Shown piece by piece: positions 26,928 to 35,188 of a DNA stretch of 64,000 bases. This DNA comes from Parasedimentitalea psychrophila (GTDB lineage Bacteria > Pseudomonadota > Alphaproteobacteria > Rhodobacterales > Rhodobacteraceae). Both the position numbers and the translations under genes were made by a program. Position 1 is the first letter of the stretch, and each line of letters opens with the position of its first letter. The notes beneath the pieces were generated by a model. That model was not told the origin of the DNA. It made no database searches and was given only the letters and a program-made list of their open reading frames with translations. The DNA lies in the NCBI RefSeq assembly GCF_030285785.1, contig NZ_CP127247.1, positions 248,001 to 312,000 of the forward strand, given 5' to 3'.

Positions 26928-28237
26928 TGATGCCCCCCGGCCTGATGATCTCGGCGCCCTCTTCGGGCACCGGAAAAACCACCGTGATGCTGGGCCTGCT
27001 GCGCGCCTTCGCCGAAGACGGCATGGTGGTGCAGCCTTACAAAAGCGGCCCCGATTATATCGACCCGGCCTTTCACCTCGCCGCTGCCAAACGGCCCTCG
27101 TTCAACCTGGACACCTGGGCGATGGCACCTGACCTGCTGGATGCCGTCGCTTCGCAAGCCACTGGTGCCGAGATCTGCATCGGCGAAGGCTCCATGGGGC
27201 TCTATGATGGCGTCGCCACCCGTGGCCAGACCGCCTTTGGCACCAGTGCCGAAACCGCCAAGCGCATGGGCTGGCCGGTTATTCTGGTGGTCGATGTCAG
27301 CGGTCAGGCGCAGAGCGCCGCCGCCACCGCGCTGGGGTTCAAGAACTACGACCTCGATGTGCCCTTTGCCGGCGTGATCCTCAACCGGGTCGCCAGCCCG
27401 CGTCACGAACGGCTCACCCGGCGGGGCATGGAAAAGGCCGGCATCAAGGTGCTTGGCTCGCTGCCCCGGCGCGGTGATCTGTCGCTGCCCGAACGCCACC
27501 TGGGCCTGATCCAGGCGGTGGAACACCCCGATCTTGAGGCGGCAATCGCCGGATATGCGACCTTCCTGCGCGAAAACGTCGATCTCGACGCCATCAAAGC
27601 CGCCGCCCGAGGCGGCCCGGCTCCGACGCCGAAACCGCTGCCAACACCGCCCGCCCAACGCATCGCCCTGGCCCGCGATGCGGCGTTCTCGTTCACCTAT
27701 CCGCACCTGCTCACCGGCTGGCGCAATGCCGGCGCCGAGATCCTGCCGTTCTCGCCCCTGAACGATGAGGCGCCGGCGCAGGACGCCGATCTGGTCTGGC
27801 TGCCCGGAGGTTATCCGGAACTGCACGGTGGCACCCTGGCTGCCGCCACCACCTATCTGACCGGCCTGCGCAAACATGCCGCCACCAAACCGGTGCACGG
27901 CGAATGCGGCGGCTACATGGCTTTGGGCGAAGCGCTGATCGACAAGCAGGGCAACCGTCACCAAATGGCCGGACTGCTGGGGCTGGTGACCTCTTATGAG
28001 AAACGCAAGTTCCACCTTGGGTATCGCCGCGCCGTGCTGCAAAGCGCCATGCCTGGATTTACAGCCGGTGACGCCCTGCGAGGCCATGAGTTCCACTATA
28101 CCACCATCCTGGATGAACCCGACGCGCCGCTGGCGCAGGTGTTTGACGCCGATGGCAACCCGGTGCCCGAAACCGGATCGGTCAAGGGCCATGTCACCGG
28201 CAGCTTCTTCCACCTGATCACCGGAGAACCCTCATGA
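26924..28237 (+). CDS. cobB: Hydrogenobyrinic acid a,c-diamide synthase
   Basis: A 437-residue ATP- and glutamine-dependent amidase. The N-terminal dethiobiotin-synthetase-like domain has the P-loop S14-G-T-G-K-T-T20. [13 protein letters not shown] and [10 protein letters not shown] follow. The C-terminal type I glutamine amidotransferase domain shows the nucleophile Cys in [16 protein letters not shown] and the closing GSFFHL histidine. It amidates the a and c side chains before cobalt insertion. Three ATGs in a row begin the gene; the first overlaps cobM. Confidence 0.95.
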   Translation: MMMPPGLMISAPSSGTGKTTVMLGLLRAFAEDGMVVQPYKSGPDYIDPAFHLAAAKRPSFNLDTWAMAPDLLDAVASQATGAEICIGEGSMGLYDGVATRGQTAFGTSAETAKRMGWPVILVVDVSGQAQSAAATALGFKNYDLDVPFAGVILNRVASPRHERLTRRGMEKAGIKVLGSLPRRGDLSLPERHLGLIQAVEHPDLEAAIAGYATFLRENVDLDAIKAAARGGPAPTPKPLPTPPAQRIALARDAAFSFTYPHLLTGWRNAGAEILPFSPLNDEAPAQDADLVWLPGGYPELHGGTLAAATTYLTGLRKHAATKPVHGECGGYMALGEALIDKQGNRHQMAGLLGLVTSYEKRKFHLGYRRAVLQSAMPGFTAGDALRGHEFHYTTILDEPDAPLAQVFDADGNPVPETGSVKGHVTGSFFHLITGEPS

Positions 28238-28956
28238 GCGGCTTTGTCAGCTTTGTCTCCTCCGGCCCCGGCGACCCAGACCTGCTGACCGTCAAGGCCG
28301 TCAAACGGCTAGAGGCCGCCGATGCGGTGTTGTTTGACGATCTGTCCTCTGGCCCGATCCTTAACTGCGCCCGGGACGATGCCGATCTGGTCGGCGTCGG
28401 CAAACGGGCCGGCCGCCCCTCGCCCAAGCAGGACCACGTCAGCAAGCTGCTGGTGGACTACGCGCTGTCCGGCGCCAAAGTGGTGCGGCTCAAATCCGGC
28501 GACTCGGGTGTGTTTGGCCGCCTTGAGGAAGAAATCACCGCCCTGCGCGCTGCGGGTATCGGCTACGAGATCATCCCCGGCGTCACCGCCGCCTCGGCAG
28601 CCGCTGCCGCCGCTGGCATTCCGCTGACCCGCCGCCTGACCGCGCGGCGCTTGCAGTACATTACCGGCCATGATGTGACGGGTGAGCTGCCGGACGACTT
28701 GAACCTGACCGCGCTGGCCGACCCAAATGCCACCACCGTGGTCTATATGGGCAAACGCACCTTTGCGGCGCTGGCGGAACTGCTGATAACCCACGGGTTA
28801 CCGCCTGAAACCCCGGCCATGTTGGCGATGGCAGTCTCTACCCCGGATCAACAACTGTCGCATCACACGGTTGGCGAACTGCCCAAGCTGCTGCGCGAGC
28901 TGAAAACCACCGCGCCGGTGCTGATCCTTTACGGCCCTCTGGCCGAACCGGAATGA
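28234..28956 (+). CDS. cobA: Uroporphyrinogen-III C-methyltransferase
   Basis: A 240-residue SUMT that methylates uroporphyrinogen III twice to precorrin-2, the entry to the corrin route. SGPGDPDLLTVKAVKRLEAADAVLFDDL, VGKRAGRPSPKQDHV, RLKSGDSGVFGRLEEEI and IIPGVTAASAAAAAAGIPLTRR are all family signatures. No CysG-type dehydrogenase domain is fused. Overlaps cobB and the second DUF1636 gene by four bases each. Confidence 0.95.
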   Translation: MSGFVSFVSSGPGDPDLLTVKAVKRLEAADAVLFDDLSSGPILNCARDDADLVGVGKRAGRPSPKQDHVSKLLVDYALSGAKVVRLKSGDSGVFGRLEEEITALRAAGIGYEIIPGVTAASAAAAAAGIPLTRRLTARRLQYITGHDVTGELPDDLNLTALADPNATTVVYMGKRTFAALAELLITHGLPPETPAMLAMAVSTPDQQLSHHTVGELPKLLRELKTTAPVLILYGPLAEPE

Positions 28957-29300
28957 ACACGCCAACCCTCACCCTGTGCCGGACCTGCAAAGAGGCCGAT
29001 CCAACCCTGCCAGATCAACTGGCCGAGGCCATCAGCGGCGCTGGGTTGGCGGCCACTTTGCAACAGGTGGACTGCATGTCCGGCTGCAAGCGGCCCCAGA
29101 CCCTGTCAGTACGCCAGACCGGCAAGACGGCTTATCTGTTTGGCGAAATCTCCACCGATGACATCGGCGAGGTCCTGACCTTTCTGCGTCTTTACGCCGA
29201 GTCGCCTGACGGCAATTTCGCCGACGCGCGCCCCTTGGGCAATTTGCGGTTCAAGGCGATTGCCCGAATCCCGGCAAACATCGCAGCCACGCCGCAATAA
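28953..29300 (+). CDS. DUF1636 metal-binding-type protein, second copy
   Basis: A 115-residue relative of the protein at 15778, with cysteines 9, 12, 41 and 45 (LCRTCKEAD and DCMSGCKRPQ). The third Cys of the first copy's second cluster is missing. The C-terminal RFKAIARIP matches FRKQSIARIP of the first copy. It closes the long operon that the first copy opens, by a four-base overlap with cobA. Two copies around one pathway suggest separate partners or metal states; the role is unknown. Confidence 0.8.
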   Translation: MNTPTLTLCRTCKEADPTLPDQLAEAISGAGLAATLQQVDCMSGCKRPQTLSVRQTGKTAYLFGEISTDDIGEVLTFLRLYAESPDGNFADARPLGNLRFKAIARIPANIAATPQ

Positions 29301-29359
29301 GTCGCAAATCCGCCTCTGAACGGTCGGTTTCAAACTTGACCCAGCAAGGGGCAATAAGG

Positions 29360-29563
29360 CACATTGGCGCCATATGGTGTTCACATGGGCGCAAAGCGTC
29401 AGGACTGAAACGGGAATGAGGAACGGCGGACCCAATTGCGGCGTCGAGACCTCAACCGCCCCCGCGACTGTGAGTGGCGAGCGGCTTTCCAGACCACTGC
29501 CGGGCAGATGTCCGGTGGGAAGGGGAAAGTTGGCTGTGACCCACGAGTCAGGAGACCGGCCAT
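29360..29563 (+). ncRNA. Second cobalamin riboswitch, in front of cbtBA
   Basis: Plus-strand B12 aptamer elements: AACGGGAATGAGG (near 29410), CCGCCCCCGCGACTGTGAG (29458 on), ACCACTG (29493-29499), GGGAAGG (29517-29523) and the B12 box GAGTCAGGAGACCGGCC (29545-29561). It lies within the 309-base gap 29301-29609, ending 47 bases before cbtB. It should make cobalt transport follow B12 level. The 5' edge is approximate. Confidence 0.9.
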
Positions 29564-29609
29564 ATGGAACGCAATTGATGCCGTCGGGTGTGACGGCAAG
29601 GAGAACGAC

Positions 29610-29780
29610 ATGACGACTAAAACACTTAACACGACCGCCACTGGCCTTGGTTTTCTGCCGGCCGTTTTTGCCGTGGTTCTGGGTCTGGGCATCATGACCC
29701 TGACCGGCCACGTTCAGGCATCAGCCCTGCATGACGCCGCACATGATGTGCGTCACGCATCCGGCTTTCCCTGCCACTAA
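29610..29780 (+). CDS. cbtB: Cobalt transporter subunit CbtB
   Basis: A 56-residue membrane protein with one transmembrane helix (LGFLPAVFAVVLGLGIMTLTG) and a short C-terminal tail with three His (ALHDAAHDVRHASGFPCH), the features that define CbtB. CbtB and CbtA form a predicted B12-regulated cobalt importer of the inner membrane. Start ATG at 29610 behind AAGGAGAA. cbtA begins four bases after the stop. Confidence 0.88.
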   Translation: MTTKTLNTTATGLGFLPAVFAVVLGLGIMTLTGHVQASALHDAAHDVRHASGFPCH

Positions 29781-29784
29781 GGCA

Positions 29785-30477
29785 ATGTTTAGCCGCATTT
29801 TAACCAGCGCGTTGTTCGCTGGTGCTGCAGCAGGGTTGATTGCCGCCCTGCTGCAGTTAGTGTTCGTGCAGCCTGTTCTGCTCCACGCCGAGCTTTATGA
29901 GTCCGGTGAGTTGGTGCATTTCGGGGCCGAATCCGTGTCTGCTCATCCAACCCTGCCCGGTTTCGATGCCATGCGCGATGGGCTCAGCATCGTCTTCACC
30001 ATGTTGACCTATACCGGTTATGCGCTGGTGATGGTTGCGCTGATGTCCATTGCCGAAGAGCGAGGCGCTAAGATCAATGCCCGTGTTGGTATTATCTGGG
30101 GTCTGGCCGGTTTCATCACCTTCCACTTTGCTCCGGGTCTGACCCTGGCGCCCGAGGTTCCGGGTGTTGCCGCCGCAGACGTAGGCGATCGCCAGCTCTG
30201 GTGGACCGCAACCGTCGCGACGGCTGGCATTGCCATGTGGCTGATCGCCTTTGGTGGCAACAAGATCAGTTATGCGATTGCGGCGGTTCTGCTGCTGGCA
30301 CCGCATCTGATCGGTGCGCCCGAACCCGACAGCTTCTCGGGTCCCGTGCCAACCGAGATCGGCGCTCTGTTTGCCGCCCGCGCCTTTGGCGTTGGCATGG
30401 CAGCCTGGGTTCTGGTCGGCACATTTGCCGGATATTTCTGGCAAGCCGAAGGTGAGCGCGCCGAGGCCTCTGCTTAA
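29785..30477 (+). CDS. cbtA: Cobalt transporter subunit CbtA
   Basis: A 230-residue membrane protein with about five or six hydrophobic helices (ILTSALFAGAAAGLIAALLQL, LTYTGYALVMVALMSI, VGIIWGLAGFITFHFAPGL, LWWTATVATAGIAMWLIAFG, AARAFGVGMAAWVLVGTFAGYFW). FITFHFAPGLTLAPEVPG with conserved His is a CbtA hallmark. It follows cbtB by four bases and a terminator-like hairpin follows its stop. The start at 29785 puts the first helix at the N-terminus. Confidence 0.88.
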   Translation: MFSRILTSALFAGAAAGLIAALLQLVFVQPVLLHAELYESGELVHFGAESVSAHPTLPGFDAMRDGLSIVFTMLTYTGYALVMVALMSIAEERGAKINARVGIIWGLAGFITFHFAPGLTLAPEVPGVAAADVGDRQLWWTATVATAGIAMWLIAFGGNKISYAIAAVLLLAPHLIGAPEPDSFSGPVPTEIGALFAARAFGVGMAAWVLVGTFAGYFWQAEGERAEASA

Positions 30478-30490
30478 TCAAACCTCCATG

Positions 30491-30532
30491 ATCCTCCGCC
30501 GTGTATTGCCCGGCGGAGGATTTTCTTTGTTT
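30491..30532 (+). terminator. Rho-independent terminator after cbtA
   Basis: A perfect 11-bp stem, ATCCTCCGCCG (30491-30501) and CGGCGGAGGAT (30511-30521), with a 9-base loop and a following TTTCTTTGTTTT. It is only 14 bases before the next start codon, so read-through or a new promoter is needed for the gene at 30546. Confidence 0.85.
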
Positions 30533-30545
30533 TGAGGAAAAATAA

Positions 30546-31046
30546 ATGTCCCGCCCACTCGCCCTATTTGCAATTGGTCTCCTTTTTGGAGGCGGCGCTG
30601 GTTTTGTGATTGCTGCCGGTAATGGCGTCACTTTCGAAGGTCACGACCACGCAGATCCATCTCAACATGCTGGCATGGAAATGCAGGCCGAGATGACCAG
30701 CCACGATCACGCAAATGCTGTGAACCTGCCCGCCGGGGCTGATGCCCCCGGTCTGGAAATCAAACTCACCAAAGACCCAATGGCCGGATGGAACCTGCAG
30801 GTTATGCCGCAGAATTTCCGCTTTGCCCCCGAGCATGCCTCGACCACCGATATCGACGGCGAAGGTCATGCGCATGTCTATATCAACGGCATCAAGCTGG
30901 GCCGCCTATACGGCAACTGGCTGCACATCGGTGAGCTGCCCAAAGGCGAGGTCGAGGTGAAAGTCTCGCTCAACGGCAACAGTCACAGTCCACTGACGGT
31001 GGATAATACCCCGGTGGATGCAGCGGTTACAATACAAGTCAAATAA
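30546..31046 (+). CDS. His/Met-rich exported or membrane-anchored protein of unknown function
   Basis: A 166-residue protein I do not recognise. Residues 4-24 (PLALFAIGLLFGGGAGFVIAA) are a signal peptide or anchor. A metal-like segment follows: GHDHADPSQHAGMEMQAEMT plus SHDHAN, with five His and three Met in 26 residues. The rest is a probable beta domain (FRFAPEHASTTDIDGEGHAHVYINGIKLGRLYGNWLHIGELPKGEVEVKVSLNGNSHSPL) with more His. Placed between cbtA and cobF, it may bind cobalt or another metal in the periplasm. Ribosome binding site GAGGAAAA lies just before the ATG. Confidence 0.7.
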   Translation: MSRPLALFAIGLLFGGGAGFVIAAGNGVTFEGHDHADPSQHAGMEMQAEMTSHDHANAVNLPAGADAPGLEIKLTKDPMAGWNLQVMPQNFRFAPEHASTTDIDGEGHAHVYINGIKLGRLYGNWLHIGELPKGEVEVKVSLNGNSHSPLTVDNTPVDAAVTIQVK

Positions 31047-31052
31047 CGTGTT

Positions 31053-31130
31053 GGCCCGGCACCGCCGGGCCGCGCCTGACCTTCCCCCCGGGAAGGCGCT
31101 TTGCACCTCCCCAAGGTCAGGCGCGCCCTC
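31053..31130. repeat. Intergenic palindromic repeat, copy 3
   Basis: GGCCCGGC-ACC-GCCGGGCC (31053-31071), followed by CGCGCCTGACCTT (31071-31083) paired with AAGGTCAGGCGCG (31113-31125). Same orientation as copy 1 and opposite to copy 2. It fills the gap between the His/Met-rich protein and cobF. Confidence 0.88.
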
Positions 31131-31149
31131 TCGTTTCTGGAGACCAGCA

Positions 31150-31899
31150 ATGATCGACCTGACACTGATTGGTATCGGCACCGGCAACCCGCAACATCTG
31201 ACCTTGCAGGCGATTGACGCGCTGAATGCGGTTGATCTGATCCTGATCCCCAACAAGGGCGCCGGCAAAGATGATCTGGCCGGGCTGCGCCGTCAAATCT
31301 GCGATCAGGTGATCACCAACGAAAAGGTCAAAATCGCCGAGTTCGACCTGCCCGGCCGCGACCCCAAGACACCGGATTACCGCCAGCGTGTTGACGACTG
31401 GCACGACGCCATTGCCGTGGTTTGGAGTGAGACAATTGCGGCGCAGCTGCCCAGCGGTGGCAAGGTTGGATTTCTGGTCTGGGGCGACCCGTCGCTGTAT
31501 GACAGCACCATGCGCATCGCCACTCGGCTGCAACGCCAGCAACAGGTCGCCCTGACGGTGATCCCCGGCGTCACCTCGATCCAGGCGCTGACCGCCTCGC
31601 ACGCCATTCCCGTCAATGAAATCGGCGCTCCCTTTACCGTCACCACCGGCCGCCAGCTGCGCGACCACGGCTGGCCCGACAGTGCCGACACGCTGGTTGT
31701 CATGCTGGACGGCGACTGCTCGTTTCAAAGCATCGACGCCACCGGGGTGCAGATCTGGTGGTCGGCCTACGCAGGCATGCGTGAAGAGATCATGGTCTCT
31801 GGTCTGTTGAGCGAGGTTGCCGATCAGATCATAGCCACCCGCGCCCGCGCCCGCGCCGATCACGGCTGGATCATGGATATCTACCTGCTGCGGAAATAA
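31150..31899 (+). CDS. cobF: Precorrin-6A synthase (deacetylating)
   Basis: A 249-residue SAM-dependent methylase that methylates C1 and releases acetate, found only in the aerobic pathway. LTLIGIGTGNPQHLTLQAIDAL, LIPNKGAGKDDLAGLRRQICD, FLVWGDPSLYDSTMRIA and VIPGVTSIQALTASHAIPVNEIGAPFTVTTGRQL are CobF signatures. It stands apart from the main operon, about 1.9 kb behind cobA and directly behind a palindromic repeat. ATG at 31150. Confidence 0.95.
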   Translation: MIDLTLIGIGTGNPQHLTLQAIDALNAVDLILIPNKGAGKDDLAGLRRQICDQVITNEKVKIAEFDLPGRDPKTPDYRQRVDDWHDAIAVVWSETIAAQLPSGGKVGFLVWGDPSLYDSTMRIATRLQRQQQVALTVIPGVTSIQALTASHAIPVNEIGAPFTVTTGRQLRDHGWPDSADTLVVMLDGDCSFQSIDATGVQIWWSAYAGMREEIMVSGLLSEVADQIIATRARARADHGWIMDIYLLRK

Positions 31900-32031
31900 C
31901 CCGCCTCTGCCCACTGGCGCGCCGTAAATCATATCTCTATTTGGCATCTTTTACAGTAATCGAACATTATCCTTTACGTGAGAATGGACAGATCAAATCT
32001 GACGTCTCACCCGTAAAAGGAGCATCGCACG

Positions 32032-34194
32032 ATGTCACTGCGATCCCAAATTCTATTGCTTGTTACCCTGCCGCTTATTGTTCTTGTTTTCATAGGAGGT
32101 CTGAAAGGGTCCGCCGACTTAGACCGGTACCGCAGTGCCCAAACGATACAGTCAGAAACACATGAGGCCCTTACGCTGATCAACCTTGTGCACTTCCTGC
32201 AAGTGGAACGGGGTCAATCAGCCGCTCTGATATCGTCGCAAGGGACTGTTTTCAAAAACGAACTGGTGAAAACCAGACTTGCGACCAAGGCGTCACTGGC
32301 CAAGACCCCAGCGTCAACAATTGGCTTGTTCCCTCAACTCACCAAAATGAACGAGATGCGGAAATCTGTTGACGCGCTCACCATCAACACGCCGCAGATG
32401 GCAGCTTATTATTCTGGTGTTATCAACCAGATTCTGACCCAGGTTGGCGGCCAGCTGGTTCTGCAGGACAATCCAGAAATTGTGCAAATTGGATCTGGTT
32501 TGATTGCATTGAGCACCGCCAAGGAAGCCGCAGGCGTGCAGCGCGCTGCGGGTGCCACAGGTTTTGGACTTGGCCGGTTTGAGCTGCCCACCTATCAAAA
32601 ATTTGCCGAAAAAGGCGCCACCGAGGCGCAGCTGCTGCGCCTTGCGAGCCTGACACTGGGCGAGTATTTTGCCGATCTGGATTTTGCCAAAGGCCTGCGT
32701 CAAAGCCGCCTGCAAGACATCCGCTCAGCAGTGCTGGCGGCTGGGCCAAACGGCCCGGTTCCAGACTTGACGGCACAGGAATGGTTCAGCCGCGCGACAA
32801 GCTGGTTGACCTATTTGCACTCTGTTGAAAATATGATCGCCGCCAACATGGACGCATTGGCCGGACAACAGGCCCAGTCCGCCAGAACCGCCCTGCTGAT
32901 CACTATAACGCTGGTCCTTCTGTCCGTGTTGGCCAGCACCGCAATTGGTGTGCGCCTGATCCTGACATTCACCAGACAATTTGGCGCTTTGCAAAAGGAT
33001 CTGGACAAGCTGGCGCATAAGGAATTCGACTTTGAACCTGCGTTCATGGAGTCAAAAACCGAAATTGGTCATCTGAGCCGAGCCATGAATATCACCCGCG
33101 CGGCGTTGAAGACGGCCGAGGACAGGCTGACCTCTATCGAACAGGAACGGGTGGCAGATCGCGGCGCTGTCATTGGCCGCCTTGACCAGCATCTGTCCCG
33201 ACTGGCGGCGCGCGATCTGAACTGCACAATCGACGACATCTTCCCACGGGACTATGAACAGCTGCGCGAAAGTTTCAACACAACGGTCGCCACCCTAAGA
33301 ACCACGGTCGAGCAAGTGGTCGATGCCGCTGACAGCATTCGCAGTGGCGCCGCTGAGATAAGTCAGGCCTCGGACGACCTGTCCAACCGCACCGAAAGCC
33401 AGGCCGCAACGCTGGAACAAACCGCCGCTGCACTGGAGCAGATGACCGTCTCGGTGAAATCCTCGGCCGAAGGCGCTCATAGTGTCGAAATCATCATGGA
33501 TGAGGCCCGTCAGGAGGCTACAAACAGTGGTGAAGTTGTGCAGAAAACCGTTTCGGCGATGAAGCAGATCGAACAATCCTCCGGCCGCATATCGCAGATC
33601 ATCAGTGTGATTGACGACATTGCCTTTCAGACCAACCTGCTGGCCCTGAATGCCGGTGTCGAAGCGGCCCGCGCCGGCGAGGCAGGCCGGGGCTTTGCCG
33701 TTGTCGCCTCTGAGGTGCGCGCCTTGGCGCAACGCTCCTCGGATGCTGCAACCGAGATCAAATCACTGATAAACGACAGCGCGCGCCACGTGGAAAACGG
33801 CGTCGATCTGGTCGGTCAGGCGGGCAAGGCGCTGGGGAATATCGTTGATCGGGTCAATCACATTTCACAACTCGTCACCGAAATCGCCGAAGGCTCTGCT
33901 GAACAGTCAACCGGTCTGGGCGAGATCAATATTGGCGTCACCCAGCTGGATCAGGTGACCCAGCAAAACGCCGCCATGGTCGAACAGGCAACCGCCGCAG
34001 GTCATTTGCTGAACGACAATGCCAGCAAGCTGGCAGCCATGGTGGCCCAGTTCAAAATTAGCAAAAACAGCCACCGAGCCGTCAGCCGATCCAACCGCTC
34101 AAGCCCAAAGGCCAACTGGGAGCTAGAGGAAAACACAACAGTCAAGCCCGCCAAAGTGGTCGGATTGAAGGCCGGCGATTGGCAGGAATTCTGA
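32032..34194 (+). CDS. Methyl-accepting chemotaxis protein with nitrate/nitrite-sensing domain
   Basis: A 720-residue inner-membrane chemoreceptor. TM1 is at about 6-25, followed by a periplasmic NIT-type helical domain (LINLVHFLQVERGQSAALIS is the typical first helix), TM2 at about 284-306, one or two HAMP segments (about 307-440), and the signalling domain with the invariant tip DDIAFQTNLLALNAGVEAAR near 530-550 and GRGFAVVASEVRALAQRS. The last five residues, DWQEF, match the xWxxF tether that recruits CheR/CheB. It has its own unit and no che genes nearby. The ligand is inferred to be nitrate or nitrite from the domain type. Confidence 0.88.
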   Translation: MSLRSQILLLVTLPLIVLVFIGGLKGSADLDRYRSAQTIQSETHEALTLINLVHFLQVERGQSAALISSQGTVFKNELVKTRLATKASLAKTPASTIGLFPQLTKMNEMRKSVDALTINTPQMAAYYSGVINQILTQVGGQLVLQDNPEIVQIGSGLIALSTAKEAAGVQRAAGATGFGLGRFELPTYQKFAEKGATEAQLLRLASLTLGEYFADLDFAKGLRQSRLQDIRSAVLAAGPNGPVPDLTAQEWFSRATSWLTYLHSVENMIAANMDALAGQQAQSARTALLITITLVLLSVLASTAIGVRLILTFTRQFGALQKDLDKLAHKEFDFEPAFMESKTEIGHLSRAMNITRAALKTAEDRLTSIEQERVADRGAVIGRLDQHLSRLAARDLNCTIDDIFPRDYEQLRESFNTTVATLRTTVEQVVDAADSIRSGAAEISQASDDLSNRTESQAATLEQTAAALEQMTVSVKSSAEGAHSVEIIMDEARQEATNSGEVVQKTVSAMKQIEQSSGRISQIISVIDDIAFQTNLLALNAGVEAARAGEAGRGFAVVASEVRALAQRSSDAATEIKSLINDSARHVENGVDLVGQAGKALGNIVDRVNHISQLVTEIAEGSAEQSTGLGEINIGVTQLDQVTQQNAAMVEQATAAGHLLNDNASKLAAMVAQFKISKNSHRAVSRSNRSSPKANWELEENTTVKPAKVVGLKAGDWQEF

Positions 34195-34348
34195 CCTCAG
34201 GGCAACAGCCACGGCTGGTTCAAGTCTGTGACCGGTCGTGGTCCTGATGCGCCATGACAGTGGCCACCGGGTCTTGATTGAGCTCAGCCAATCTCGCTGG
34301 AGCAGAAACACCGGTGAACCCCGTGGAAATCGCCCTCTTTTCGCGGCG

Positions 34349-35188
34349 CTATTTGGTCAATCCGATGCAGATGATGCCCACAGATACCACAACCGCCGCC
34401 AGCAGACGGCGGCGTTTGGGGCCCTCGCCAAACCACATCACCCCAATCATCGCGGCAAAAATAACAGAGGTCTCGCGCACCGCCGAGACCATGCCAAGCG
34501 GCGCCATTGTATTGGCATAGAGCACCAGCCCGTAGGCCGTGCCCGAAAGCACCCCGCCCAGATATCCCAAGGCGCAGCTTTTCAGTGACATCTCTCTCAG
34601 CCGCTGCCAGCGGGTCGAGAAGACAAATACTGCCACTGTCAGTTCCGAGATATAGAGCCAGCCGATGTAGCCCATGGCATTGTCCGCAAGACGCACCCCA
34701 ACGCCATCCACTAGGGAATACGACGCAACGATCACCGCCGCCGCCATCGCCGCCGCAATCCCTTTGCGCGACATGCCGCCGCGCACGATCCCCTTGGTCA
34801 GGATCAAAACACCTGCCGAAATGATCAGCACCCCGCCCCAGGCCAAGGCGGGCAATGTCTCGCCCAGCCAAAACTGCGCCCCCAGCGCAATCAGCACCGG
34901 CGACATGCCTCGGGTGATCGGGTAGATCATGCTTAGATCGCCCAGCCGATACGCCACGTTCAGCAGGAAATAATATCCCCAGTGGATCACCGTAGACGCA
35001 ATCACATAGGGCAGCACATCCCAGCCCGGAGACGGGAACATGGTGACCAGAATAAGCCCCGGCCCCACGTGCCCCAGCGCGATCAGACCCAGGGTGAGGG
35101 TCTTGTCGCCTGCCCCTTTGACCACCGCATTCCAGAACGCGTGCAAAAAGGCAGCCCCCAGAACGATAAGAACAATTGTGCTGCTCAC
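34349..35188 (-). CDS. EamA/DMT family transporter in the phosphonate operon
   Basis: A 279-residue membrane protein of about ten helices with two EamA repeats (SSTIVLIVLGAAFLHAFWNAVVKG at the start; GYLGGVLSGTAYGLVLYANTMAPLGMVSAVRETSVIFAAMIGVMWFGEG in the second). DMT carriers move small amino acids, amines or metabolites. It starts with GTG whose last two bases begin the pbfA stop (GTGA), so it is translated together with the aminotransferase-like gene. A role in moving a phosphonate, amine or aldehyde is inferred from place only. Confidence 0.82.
   Translation of the reverse strand: MSSTIVLIVLGAAFLHAFWNAVVKGAGDKTLTLGLIALGHVGPGLILVTMFPSPGWDVLPYVIASTVIHWGYYFLLNVAYRLGDLSMIYPITRGMSPVLIALGAQFWLGETLPALAWGGVLIISAGVLILTKGIVRGGMSRKGIAAAMAAAVIVASYSLVDGVGVRLADNAMGYIGWLYISELTVAVFVFSTRWQRLREMSLKSCALGYLGGVLSGTAYGLVLYANTMAPLGMVSAVRETSVIFAAMIGVMWFGEGPKRRRLLAAVVVSVGIICIGLTK

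Noticed and set aside
26879-28213. Minus-strand frame of about 440 codons opposite cobB
   Set aside because: Low-complexity Gly/Gln/His product and a complete cobB on the plus strand; a shadow of codon bias.
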